Part shown: in pieces, positions 18,183-26,668 of the stretch
Layout of the letters: each line of letters starts with the position of its first letter
Position numbering within the stretch: the stretch's first letter is position 1
The notes under the pieces: generated by a model
Databases searched by the model: none
Told to the model about the DNA's origin: nothing
Seen by the model: the letters and a program-made list of their open reading frames with translations, nothing else
NCBI GenBank assembly: GCA_964404445.1
Contig: CAYOJW010000001.1
Location: 872,306-936,305, forward strand
DNA length: 64,000 nt
Source of the DNA: UBA2336 sp964404445
Lineage (GTDB): Bacteria; Bacteroidota; Bacteroidia; Cytophagales; Cyclobacteriaceae
Direction: 5' to 3'
Program-made: the position numbers and the translations under genes

Positions 18183-21056
18183 TTACGCCTCAACACTTTC
18201 GCTCTTCGCGTATTCTTCTATCGGCAAACAGCTACATACTAAATTTCTATCGCCATACGCATTGTCAACACGACTTACGGCTGGCCAGAATTTCGCTTCT
18301 TTTACAAAGGGTAACGGGTAAGCTGCTTTTTGTCTGCTGTACGGTCTGTTCCATTCATCGGCAGTAATTACGGCAGCGGTATGCGGTGCGTGCTTTAACA
18401 CATTGTTTGATTGATCGGCTTTGCCTTCTTCTACTTCACGGATTTCGTTTCGGATTTCGATGAGGGCATCGCAAAAACGATCAAGTTCTGCTTTGGGTTC
18501 GCTTTCGGTCGGTTCGATCATCAGCGTTCCGGCAACGGGGAACGATACCGTAGGCGCGTGGAATCCATAATCCATCAACCGCTTGGCGATGTCTTCTACT
18601 TCGATACCCGATTTTTTAAAATCACGACAGTCAACAATCATCTCGTGCGCACAACGACCGTTTGTGCCGGTATATAAAATTTTATAATGCTGGCTCAACC
18701 GTTCTTTAATATAGTTGGCATTGAAGATGGCCATTTTGGTTGCATTGGTCAATCCTTCGCCTCCCATCATGGCAATGTAGGCATACGAAATGGCAAGAAT
18801 ACTCGCACTGCCCCAGGGCGCTGCCGACACGGCATTGATCGCTTTATCGCCCCCGGCTTTAACAACGGCATGCCCCGGAAGGAATGGTTTGAGTTTATCG
18901 TTTACACAGATCGGCCCCATGCCGGGACCACCGCCACCGTGTGGAATACAAAATGTTTTATGAAGATTTAAGTGACATACATCGGCACCGATGTTGGCCG
19001 GTGATGTTAAACCAACCTGTGCATTCATGTTGGCGCCATCCATATAAACCAATCCGCCAAACGTGTGGATGGTTTCGCAAATTTCGATGATAGATTCTTC
19101 AAACACACCATGCGTAGAAGGGTACGTTACCATCAAACACGCGAGCTTGTCTTTGTGTTGTTCGGCTTTTGCTTTTAAATCGGCAACATCAATTTTTCCT
19201 TCTTCGTCTGATTTTACGATCACTACATCCATGGCTGCCATTACTGCGCTGGCCGGGTTTGTTCCGTGTGCGGATGCCGGGATCAACGCTACCGTGCGGT
19301 GATGATCGCCACGATTAGCATGATACGCACGGATCACCATCAGGCCTGCGTATTCGCCTTGCGCACCACTGTTGGGTTGAAGCGACACACCGGTGAAGCC
19401 TGTTATTTCGGCAAGCCATGCTTCGAGATTTTGTGTGAGTTCGGCATAACCTTGTGCCTGATCGGCAGGGGCGAACGGGTGAATGTTGCCAAGTTCAGGC
19501 CATGTTACCGGAATCATTTCGGTTGTGGCGTTCAACTTCATTGTGCATGATCCTAACGAGATCATCGAATGCACCATCGACAAGTCTTTGTTTTCTAATT
19601 TTTTGATGTAGCGCAACATTTCGTGCTCAGAATGATGTGCGCTGAACACCGGGTGTGTCATAAAAGAAGAGGTTCTGATGAGCGAAGCAGGCCAACTTAC
19701 CGATGAGCCTGCATTGTTTTCACTCTTAACAGCTCCAAAAACATTCAGAATTTCTTTTACATCTTCCAGCGTTGATGTTTCATCTAACGAAATGCCGATG
19801 TGGTTATCGTTGAAGTAGCGGAAGTTGATACCGTTCGCCAATGCTTTTTGCTGAATGGCATTTTTATCGCTCACTTCAATTTTTAATGTATCGAAGTAAT
19901 ATTCGTTTACTTGTTTAATACCGAGCGATTTTAATCCGGCTTCGAGGCTTTTGGTTAATCCGTGTACACGACCGGCAATTTTTTTCAAGCCGTTCGGGCC
20001 GTGATACACACCGTACATACCGGCCATTACAGCCAACAATACCTGTGCGGTACAAATATTTGATGTTGCTTTTTCTCTGCGGATGTGCTGTTCGCGTGTT
20101 TGCAACGCCATACGGTAAGCGGGCAACCCTTGCGCATCAATAGATGCACCGATAATGCGACCGGCCATCTGGCGTTTGAAATCTTCTTTCGTAGCGAAAT
20201 ATGCAGCGTGCGGCCCGCCAAAACCCATCGGCACACCAAAGCGCTGGCTCGAACCGAGTACAATGTCGGCACCCATTTCGCCTGGCGACTTTAATAAGGT
20301 TAACGCTAACAAATCGGCCGCTACGGCAACAAACACATCGTTTTCGTGTGCAGCCTGAATGAAAGCCGTGTGATCTTTAATGGCTCCGTTGCCATCAGGA
20401 TATTGAACAAACACGCCAAAGAGGTTGGCATCGGTGATGTCGAGTTCCGACAGGTCATCAATAATAAGTTCAACGCCAATCGGTGCCGAACGGGTAATCA
20501 GCACATCAATAGTTTGCGGAAAAGAATTTTTATCAACAAAAAACTTATGCGCATTTTTTTTCGATGCTTTGCGCGAGGCATACAATAAGTGCATGGCTTC
20601 AGCGGCAGCGGTAGCTTCGTCTAACAACGAAGCGTTTGCAATGTCCATTCCCGTTAGGTCAATGATCATGGTTTGATAGTTGATCAGCGCCTCTAAACGG
20701 CCTTGTGCAATTTCGGCTTGGTAAGGTGTGTAGGCAGTGTACCAGCCCGGGTTTTCTAATATGTTGCGGAGTATAACGTTAGGCGTATGGTTAGGGTAGT
20801 AGCCCATGCCGATGTACGACTTGTTGATTTTGTTTTTAGAAACCATTTTTTTGAAGTCGTGCAAAAACTCAAACTCGGTTTTGGCGGCAGGTAAATTCAA
20901 CGGTTTTTTCAGGCGGATGTTGGCCGGTACGGTTTGGCCGATCACCTCATCGATGGAAGCTGCCTTTACAACTTTCAACATTTCTTCAACTTGTTGAGCG
21001 TTAGGGGCGTTGTGCCGCGATTCGAATTTTTCCTGGTATTGGGAGTCGATTTTCAT
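18183..21056 (-). CDS. gcvP: glycine dehydrogenase (decarboxylating), P-protein
   Basis: The 957-residue single-chain P-protein of the glycine cleavage system decarboxylates glycine on PLP and passes the aminomethyl group to lipoyl H-protein. The PLP lysine lies in CHLNLHKTFCIPHGGGGPG, and the N-terminal half carries the related IGMGYYPNHTPNVILRNILE region. Length is full. No gcvT or gcvH is adjacent. I looked for a glycine riboswitch in the 160 bp upstream and saw none. Confidence 0.96.
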   Translation of the reverse strand: MKIDSQYQEKFESRHNAPNAQQVEEMLKVVKAASIDEVIGQTVPANIRLKKPLNLPAAKTEFEFLHDFKKMVSKNKINKSYIGMGYYPNHTPNVILRNILENPGWYTAYTPYQAEIAQGRLEALINYQTMIIDLTGMDIANASLLDEATAAAEAMHLLYASRKASKKNAHKFFVDKNSFPQTIDVLITRSAPIGVELIIDDLSELDITDANLFGVFVQYPDGNGAIKDHTAFIQAAHENDVFVAVAADLLALTLLKSPGEMGADIVLGSSQRFGVPMGFGGPHAAYFATKEDFKRQMAGRIIGASIDAQGLPAYRMALQTREQHIRREKATSNICTAQVLLAVMAGMYGVYHGPNGLKKIAGRVHGLTKSLEAGLKSLGIKQVNEYYFDTLKIEVSDKNAIQQKALANGINFRYFNDNHIGISLDETSTLEDVKEILNVFGAVKSENNAGSSVSWPASLIRTSSFMTHPVFSAHHSEHEMLRYIKKLENKDLSMVHSMISLGSCTMKLNATTEMIPVTWPELGNIHPFAPADQAQGYAELTQNLEAWLAEITGFTGVSLQPNSGAQGEYAGLMVIRAYHANRGDHHRTVALIPASAHGTNPASAVMAAMDVVIVKSDEEGKIDVADLKAKAEQHKDKLACLMVTYPSTHGVFEESIIEICETIHTFGGLVYMDGANMNAQVGLTSPANIGADVCHLNLHKTFCIPHGGGGPGMGPICVNDKLKPFLPGHAVVKAGGDKAINAVSAAPWGSASILAISYAYIAMMGGEGLTNATKMAIFNANYIKERLSQHYKILYTGTNGRCAHEMIVDCRDFKKSGIEVEDIAKRLMDYGFHAPTVSFPVAGTLMIEPTESEPKAELDRFCDALIEIRNEIREVEEGKADQSNNVLKHAPHTAAVITADEWNRPYSRQKAAYPLPFVKEAKFWPAVSRVDNAYGDRNLVCSCLPIEEYAKSESVEA

Positions 21057-21252
21057 AATAGAAACAGCAGTTTTCGTAGTGGATTCTAAAAATTCGCCAC
21101 AAAGTTAAAGGAGTAACAACACAATTAACAGACGACCGGAAAAATCGGCCGATAATCTTACCAGTCCTGTAAAAATGGGTGCATCCTTCACGTTTGGGTA
21201 TTGAAATGCGAAAAATCTGGTGATATTTGACCATAACAAAAACCTTTTTTAC

Positions 21253-22776
21253 ATGAAGTTTAAACTATTATTAGGATGGGCGTTACTGTTAACCCTCTCG
21301 GTTAATGCCCAGGATCCGGCTGCCAAAAAGTACGGCAGCGTGGTATCGCAAGCCGATTTAAAAGAATACCTGACGATTATAGCATCGGATGCGTTAGAAG
21401 GCCGCGAAACCGGAACCCGTGGCCAAAAGATGGCCGCAGCTTTTATTGCAGCTCATTTTCAGGAGATGGGCTTACAGGCGCCTGTTAACGGAAGCTACTA
21501 CCAGCCCGTGCCGTTGTATTCAACCGTACCGGGCGAGTCGTACCTGAAAGCGGGACAAACCAAGTTTGAAAACTACGGTGGCATGATCTACTTCGGTACG
21601 GCCGATACTGGCGGTGAAGTTTCCATTCCCGCTGTATTTGTAGGCTATGGTACAGAGGCCGACTTTGCACAAGTAGATGTAAAAGATAAGGCGGTTGTTC
21701 TGCTCTCAAAAGAAATGCGTACACAAGGCAACCCGGCTGTTAAAATGGCACGCGAAAAAGGTGCAAAACTGCTCATCATCAACACAACCGAAAAAACCGA
21801 AGAGTTTGAATTGATGGCCGGACAGTTTAAGAATTTTATGGGTGGCGGTCGCCTAAGTCTGAAAAAACCAGACCTATCGGCACAAACGATGCAAAACTTT
21901 TTAGTAGCGCCAACTACCGTTGAAAAACTGTTCAACACTACGTTTGCCAAACTGAAAACTGCCGCAACGGCCGATCCAAAGAAAAATGCGCTTAAAAAAT
22001 TAAAGCCAGCCACTATCCAGTATAAAATTTCTACGGGCATTAAAACCATTTATTCCGATAACGTTTTGGGATATATGGAAGGAACCGATAAAAAAGATGA
22101 ACTGGTTGTGATTACTGCACACTACGACCATATCGGTATCGAAAAGAACGCAACAACAGGCGACCGCATTAACAACGGTGCCGATGATGACGGATCGGGA
22201 ACCGTTTCGGTATTATCGATTGCGAAAGCATTTGCACAAGCCAAGAAAGAAGGCAAGGGCCCACGCAGAAGCATTCTGCTTATGACCGTTACCGGTGAAG
22301 AAAAAGGCTTATTAGGTTCTGAGTATTATTCAGAGCACCCTATATTTCCGTTAGCGAGCACGGTTGTAAACTTAAACATCGACATGATAGGCCGCAGAGA
22401 TCCCCAGCACAAAGACAGCGAACCCTATGTATATGTGATTGGCTCGGACAAACTTTCGGACGACCTGCACGCACTAAGCGAGTCAACCAACAAAAACAAC
22501 CTTAACCTGACTTTTGATTATACCTATAACGATCAAAATCACCCCGAGCGTTTGTACTACCGCTCCGACCACTGGAACTTTGCCAAGAAAAACATTCCGA
22601 TTGTGTTTTACTTTGATGGTATTCACGAAGACTACCACAAGCCCAGCGATGAAGTTGACAAGATTGAATTCGACTTGTTAGAGAAGCGCGCACAAACGGT
22701 TTTCTATACCGCGTGGGAAATCGCCAACCGCGATCAGCGTTTGGTAGTGGATGAAGGCAAGAAGATCAAAGACTAA
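21253..22776 (+). CDS. secreted M28 family zinc peptidase
   Basis: The 507-residue protein has a signal peptide (about residues 1-20, ending VNAQ), a protease-associated insert (about 110-220) and an M28 catalytic domain. Metal and catalytic residues are in HYDHIG, NGADDDGSGT, TGEEKGLLGSEY and HEDYHKPSDEVDKI. It is probably an aminopeptidase acting outside the cytoplasm. The ATG at 21253 starts a proper signal peptide; an 11-codon extension upstream is rejected. A strong terminator follows. Confidence 0.92.
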   Translation: MKFKLLLGWALLLTLSVNAQDPAAKKYGSVVSQADLKEYLTIIASDALEGRETGTRGQKMAAAFIAAHFQEMGLQAPVNGSYYQPVPLYSTVPGESYLKAGQTKFENYGGMIYFGTADTGGEVSIPAVFVGYGTEADFAQVDVKDKAVVLLSKEMRTQGNPAVKMAREKGAKLLIINTTEKTEEFELMAGQFKNFMGGGRLSLKKPDLSAQTMQNFLVAPTTVEKLFNTTFAKLKTAATADPKKNALKKLKPATIQYKISTGIKTIYSDNVLGYMEGTDKKDELVVITAHYDHIGIEKNATTGDRINNGADDDGSGTVSVLSIAKAFAQAKKEGKGPRRSILLMTVTGEEKGLLGSEYYSEHPIFPLASTVVNLNIDMIGRRDPQHKDSEPYVYVIGSDKLSDDLHALSESTNKNNLNLTFDYTYNDQNHPERLYYRSDHWNFAKKNIPIVFYFDGIHEDYHKPSDEVDKIEFDLLEKRAQTVFYTAWEIANRDQRLVVDEGKKIKD

Positions 22777-22792
22777 TAATCATTATTACGAT

Positions 22793-22829
22793 CAAAAAAG
22801 CCAGCCTGTTTAACGGGCTGGCTTTTTTA
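22793..22829 (+). terminator. Rho-independent terminator after the M28 gene
   Basis: Arms AAAAAAGCCAGCC and GGCTGGCTTTTTT around a short loop, 17 bp past the stop codon. Confidence 0.9.
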
Positions 22830-22984
22830 TGGTGTCAGTAGTCGTATAATAAAACAAAAAGCCCCTTATTTTCTCTGCGGTAAGTATTGTTATAATGATA
22901 ACGGTAAATGAACCACTTATTTTTTATTTTAAGGGGTCAAAAAAATGTTGTATTTTGATTGTTAACAATTAACATATATAGATT

Positions 22985-23371
22985 ATGAGATACAAAGTTA
23001 TTGGCCCCAAATTATACTATTATGCGTTTCTTATAGTTCAATTAGGAGGTATTATTATGTTTAGTTATCTGTTTAGAGAAACTTGGGGTTCTAATAAAAC
23101 CGAAGCCTTTATAATAGCAAACGTCTGTCTTATCGTTTCAATCCCATTTTTACTTTTTTATGTTAATAGATTTATTTACGCAACAATCGATAGTCAAAAT
23201 CATAGCCTCGTGTACGGGAATATGATTCTAAGTCAGGAAATCCCACTCACAGAAGTTAAATTCTTAGGATATTTTTTGGCCTATAAGAGTATTATCAAAA
23301 TAAAAGTAGGAGGAACTACATATTTCTATATGTCAGGAGAGCCTAATACCGAACAACAATTTAGTAAGTAA
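22985..23371 (+). CDS. hypothetical two-helix membrane protein
   Basis: The 128-residue protein has two membrane helices (about 10-30 and 42-62) followed by a soluble beta-rich tail (HSLVYGNMILSQEIPLTEV), the shape of small PH-like or YcxB-like membrane proteins. I do not recognise the family. It stands alone after a terminator and is the last gene before the putative element boundary. Confidence 0.6.
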   Translation: MRYKVIGPKLYYYAFLIVQLGGIIMFSYLFRETWGSNKTEAFIIANVCLIVSIPFLLFYVNRFIYATIDSQNHSLVYGNMILSQEIPLTEVKFLGYFLAYKSIIKIKVGGTTYFYMSGEPNTEQQFSK

Positions 23372-23588
23372 AGCAATTGTATAATGTTCCAAAGTATGTG
23401 TTTTGTTGGTTAGTTGCTGTAATTAACTTTAGCCGTTGTTTGTGTTCGCATGCCAACAGCCCGCGTTGGTGAAAAACACCAACGTGTAAGATGAAAGAGG
23501 ATAACAGGTTAAAAAACTAAAAATTAAAGTAATGCTTTACTTTAATCAAGGATAAAGAGTGAGCCAAGTAGTCGTACTATAAAAACAC
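23372..23588. other. non-coding stretch before the left element end
   Basis: No credible gene. It has one hairpin, CGTTGGTG/CACCAACG with a 5-nt loop near 23464-23484, without a T-run. Otherwise A/T-rich. It leads to the terminator and tRNA-like fragment at 23.6 kb. Confidence 0.5.
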
Positions 23589-23622
23589 AAAAGCCTTGAA
23601 TCCGCAAGAATTCAAGGCTTTT
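23589..23622. terminator. bidirectional terminator at the tRNA-like fragment
   Basis: Perfect 13-bp arms AAAAGCCTTGAAT and ATTCAAGGCTTTT with an 8-nt loop. On the minus strand it directly follows the tRNA-like 3' fragment, as a native tRNA terminator would. Confidence 0.75.
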
Positions 23623-23650
23623 GTGATCCCGCTGGCATCGACCCAACGGA
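23621..23650 (-). other. putative attachment site copy (degenerate tRNA-Lys 3' end)
   Basis: TTGTGATCCCGCTGG at 23621-23635 is identical, in the same orientation, to 63944-63958, the 3' end of the tRNA-Lys gene. The following bases keep a degraded T-arm (gap-containing match to TTCGAACCCA). It is best explained as the displaced tRNA end left by integration, still beside its terminator. Confidence 0.6.
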
Positions 23651-23799
23651 ACAAAAATCTATTAATCCAAGCTGCTTAAAACTTTTCAACCTTTGGTATC
23701 CTTTTTAGATTCCTTCAGTATGTTTCAATACAAGTCTTTAAAGAACGTTTTCTTTGTATAAAGATACTAATAGAGTGTCTTAAAAGCAATTAATTTCTA

Positions 23800-24000
23800 T
23801 TAATGCTTGAGGAATTGAATGACCTCCTCCTCAGAAAGATTCATATACTTGCAGAACTCTTTCACAGAAATAAGGTCATGCTTCTGCTTGCCTAAACTTT
23901 GTCGAATCTTACCAAGTAGATTGCGGGAATACCGACTCCCTCTGCCTGTGATGCGCTGTATATCCTTAACATAAATCACCATCCTGAAAGAACTTTTCAT
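23800..24000 (-). CDS. small helix-turn-helix protein
   Basis: The 66-residue basic protein (VYVKDIQRITGRGSR-like start at IYVKDI, LLGKIRQSLGKQKHDLISV, EFCKYMNLSEEEV) belongs to a small HTH-like group frequent in Bacteroidota genomes and elements. Its layout resembles the 67-residue HTH protein at 56.9 kb. It is the first gene inside the left boundary. DNA binding is inferred; function unknown. The bases to 24207 hold no gene. Confidence 0.6.
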   Translation of the reverse strand: MKSSFRMVIYVKDIQRITGRGSRYSRNLLGKIRQSLGKQKHDLISVKEFCKYMNLSEEEVIQFLKH

Positions 24001-24207
24001 ACACTATCTATACTTCATCCCCGGCTTTGCCTGGGCGTTGATCTGAAATTAGAAGTGGAATAGAGCGGCAAAAGATTGCTCATTCGATCTGTTGATAAAC
24101 ACGACTTTTTGTTGCCTTGTTTTTTCAATCATCCTTTGCGCATTGCTGCAGCGATGGCTTAACCAGACTGAGCCAGTAACAGGATGGATAATTAATTTTT
24201 TAAACTA

Positions 24208-24969
24208 ATGGCAAGACAAAAGGGGGTTATCAAACTCAAAGGCCAGATGGGGGGCGTCAGCTTCTACAAGACTGGAACTGACGGGTATCTTGCGCGGGAG
24301 AAAGGCGGGGTTGACGCGGAGCGAATCAAGAATGACCCGAACTTTGCGCGAACCCGTGAGAACGGTGCCGAGTTTGGACGCGCAGGAAGCGCAGCCAAGC
24401 TCCTGAGAACGGCTTTCCGTTCTCTTATCCTCAGCACGAGGGACAGCCGGATGGCAAGCCGCCTGACGAAGGAAATGGTAAAGGTTATCCAAGCCGATAC
24501 CACAAACACACGCGGGATGCGGAATGTAATTGACGGTGAAGCTGCGCTGCTGCTCGGCTTCGAATTCAATGCGAATGCACGACTGGGCAGTACGTTCTTC
24601 GGGCAGTACCAGGCTACGATTAACCGGGCAACCGGTGCTTGCGAAGTTGCTGTTACCAACTTCTACCCTGAGCAGATGATCTCAAAACCATCGGGTGCTA
24701 CGCACTTCCGACTGATCATGGGTGCAGGTTTGATTGACTTTGAGGCAGGTACACACAGCAGCAATGTAAACCTCAGTGCTGAGCTCGAGCTGAACAACCT
24801 TCAGGTTGGTCCTTTGAACCTGGCCACTGCGATAGCAGGTGCTATGACCGAGCCTATCTTCCTGGCATTCGGTATCGAGTTTTTCCAACAAGTGAACGGG
24901 CAATTCTATCCCCTGAAGAACGGGGCATTCAATGCGCTTTCGCTTGTGGCTATTGACGGAGGTGTTTAA
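24208..24969 (+). CDS. hypothetical phage-like protein
   Basis: The 253-residue protein starts with a basic segment (MARQKGVIKLKGQMGGVSFY) and a helical charged part (residues 40-100), then beta-rich domains. I do not recognise a named domain. It heads a tight four-gene operon: its stop overlaps the next ATG (TAATG). The next genes look phage- or lysis-related, so this may be a structural or secreted protein of the same module (inference). Its GC content appears higher than that of neighbours. Confidence 0.6.
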   Translation: MARQKGVIKLKGQMGGVSFYKTGTDGYLAREKGGVDAERIKNDPNFARTRENGAEFGRAGSAAKLLRTAFRSLILSTRDSRMASRLTKEMVKVIQADTTNTRGMRNVIDGEAALLLGFEFNANARLGSTFFGQYQATINRATGACEVAVTNFYPEQMISKPSGATHFRLIMGAGLIDFEAGTHSSNVNLSAELELNNLQVGPLNLATAIAGAMTEPIFLAFGIEFFQQVNGQFYPLKNGAFNALSLVAIDGGV

Positions 24970-25361
24970 TGGAATTGGAGCTGATCAGGACTTATGATCC
25001 TCACGGAACAAACGGGGAGATCATCTATCGGGTTTGCAACTCCATAGAGCTCCCCTGGCTCCAAAACCAGCGCAACATTTCCTGCATTCCGGAAGGACGG
25101 TATGAGTTGAAGGAACGGTACACAGCAGTGCGCGGTGAGCATTTGATTGTAATGAATGTGCCTGGGAGATCAGGCATATTATTTCATCCAGCTAACACTG
25201 CACTGAAAGAATTAAAGGGCTGTATCGCACCGGTAACAACTCATACCGGTTTCGGGAAGGGAAGCCAGTCACGACTGGCGAATGATAAGCTTAAAGCACT
25301 TGTGCTGGAAGCTTTGGAACGCAATGAGAGAGTTTTTATAACCATTAAATCAAAAGCTTGA
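24969..25361 (+). CDS. DUF5675 family protein
   Basis: The 130-residue protein shows the DUF5675 pattern: TLELPW-like SIELPWLQNQRNISCIPEGRY, GRSGILFHPANT, LKGCIAP. The fold is likely an all-beta enzyme-like domain and members occur in phages and integrated elements. A cell-wall or lysis role has been guessed for such contexts, but no catalytic proof is visible. It overlaps the genes on both sides by a few bases. Confidence 0.75.
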   Translation: MELELIRTYDPHGTNGEIIYRVCNSIELPWLQNQRNISCIPEGRYELKERYTAVRGEHLIVMNVPGRSGILFHPANTALKELKGCIAPVTTHTGFGKGSQSRLANDKLKALVLEALERNERVFITIKSKA

Positions 25362-25603
25362 TGAATGTTGTTGAACGAGTAAAGGCACCGACTCCTAATT
25401 TTTTTAAGGTGCTGCGCACAATCGGTTTGTCGTTAGCAGCTGCGAGCGTAGCTGTATTAACTGCACCGGTGGCCTTACCTGCTGCTGCGCTTACAGTGGC
25501 CGGATATATTGTTGTGGCCGGAACAGTTGTTTCGGCTGTGAGCCAGACTGCCGTGCAGGACAGCGCGAAGGAGAAAAAGGAGGTGAAGCATGACGGCCCA
25601 TGA
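25361..25603 (+). CDS. small membrane protein of the phage-like operon
   Basis: The 80-residue protein has two hydrophobic alanine/valine-rich segments (about 20-42 and 44-62) and a lysine/glutamate-rich tail. Its ATG overlaps the DUF5675 stop codon. Size and topology are compatible with a holin-like pore, but the family is not recognised. Confidence 0.55.
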   Translation: MNVVERVKAPTPNFFKVLRTIGLSLAAASVAVLTAPVALPAAALTVAGYIVVAGTVVSAVSQTAVQDSAKEKKEVKHDGP

Positions 25604-25778
25604 CAACCACGGTGGAACTGTGGCCGGTACAGCGGGCGGAACATTATTGACAATCTTTGCGAATATTCATTCTGAAGATGTGGTCAAGACGGTCGTTCTG
25701 GCGTTGATCGGTGCGGTGGTCAGCTTTTCCATTTCCCTCGGGATGAAGTGGATTGCAAAGAAGCTGAAGAGGCGTTAA
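25590..25778 (+). CDS. small single-pass membrane protein, holin-like
   Basis: The 62-residue protein has a glycine-rich start, one membrane helix (about 33-54) and a basic tail KWIAKKLKRR. It overlaps the previous gene by 14 nt and ends the operon just before a terminator. A holin or anchor role is an inference from size, topology and the operon. Confidence 0.55.
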   Translation: MTAHDNHGGTVAGTAGGTLLTIFANIHSEDVVKTVVLALIGAVVSFSISLGMKWIAKKLKRR

Positions 25779-25803
25779 TGTTTCTTTACGTTAATGTCTA
25801 AGG

Positions 25804-25836
25804 AAAAAGCCCTCTACTATTGTGGAGGGCTTTTTT
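25804..25836 (+). terminator. terminator of the phage-like operon
   Basis: Arms AAAAAGCCCTC and GAGGGCTTTTTT around a short loop. It also serves the convergent DUF6943 gene. Confidence 0.85.
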
Positions 25837-25838
25837 AT

Positions 25839-26279
25839 TTACTTGACAACTGCGTGTGGCAAAGTTGTTTTGAAAATTTTGCAGACAACGGCTTGCTGGG
25901 TTTGCTTAATGAGTTGGATTTGATTTTGAAGATTGACCTGATACGCTGAAAGCTTGCTGAGAATTTGAAATGCGTTGAGAAGTGCTTGCCTGCGCAACTG
26001 AACTTTCGACTGATTGATTTTAATAGCTTGCTTAAGCTCACCTATGCGGAGGAACTCAATGACTGAACCCGTGAGATAAGGACGAAACATACCACCTACC
26101 CAAAGGAAGTAGCAAAGCCAGAAGTAATACTCTTTTTCATTTGGATCGCTAGCAAGAAATACAAAGCAGTTTGGACACGGGCTGTACATGGGCTTGCCAG
26201 CATTGTTGCCCTTTGACAAAACAAAGAAGTGATTGTTGTTGAGATACTGCGTGTTTGAGTTGTGTGTTTTGATTTTCAT
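25839..26279 (-). CDS. DUF6943 family protein
   Basis: The 146-residue protein carries the family pattern HFFVLSKGNNAGKP, CPNCFVFLA, FWLCYFLW and GSVIEFLR. The N-terminal part may bind metal through CPNC; the C-terminal part is a long helix. Such genes are common in integrated elements of Bacteroidota, often beside a long hairpin as here. Function unknown. It converges on the phage-like operon. Confidence 0.75.
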   Translation of the reverse strand: MKIKTHNSNTQYLNNNHFFVLSKGNNAGKPMYSPCPNCFVFLASDPNEKEYYFWLCYFLWVGGMFRPYLTGSVIEFLRIGELKQAIKINQSKVQLRRQALLNAFQILSKLSAYQVNLQNQIQLIKQTQQAVVCKIFKTTLPHAVVK

Positions 26280-26370
26280 AGTTTACAGCATTTAAAATTT
26301 ACGCTGCGCCACAACACATTTTTAAGAGAAAAGAAAAACCGAAAAAAATAAAAGAGAAGCCTACACTACT

Positions 26371-26494
26371 TGGCTGGCAAAGGAGCATTGGCAAGGTTTT
26401 TCAAAAAAATACTACCCGTAGGGCTGGAGATTTTTTTGAAAACCCTTGTGGCTTGACCTTGCCAATGCGTGCGGATCGGCATGTGTGGCCAGCC
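26371..26494. repeat. long nested inverted repeat upstream of the DUF6943 gene
   Basis: Nested arms occur in order: GGCTGGC/GCCAGCC, CATTGGCAAGG/CCTTGCCAATG and TTCAAAAAAAT/ATTTTTTTGAA, with ACTACCCGTAGGGCTGG at the tip. About 124 bp can fold into one hairpin with internal loops. Candidates are an element recombination or transfer site, or a structured RNA. The rest of 26280-26668 shows no gene. Confidence 0.65.
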
Positions 26495-26668
26495 ATACCT
26501 TTGCGCAATCTTTTAATTTGGGTAATGCTGTGAAAGATGAATAACTCAAAGAGTACCCACGCAATTATCGAATTTCAATGTGTTAAACATTTTTAGTAGC
26601 TTCGATATACCCATCCAGTGGCGCATTCAGTGCGTGCCGGGTAACCCCATCTGTCTAAACGTTGAAGC

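Noticed and set aside
21057..21219. Glycine riboswitch upstream of gcvP
   Set aside because: I looked for the conserved core of a glycine aptamer on the minus strand and did not see it.
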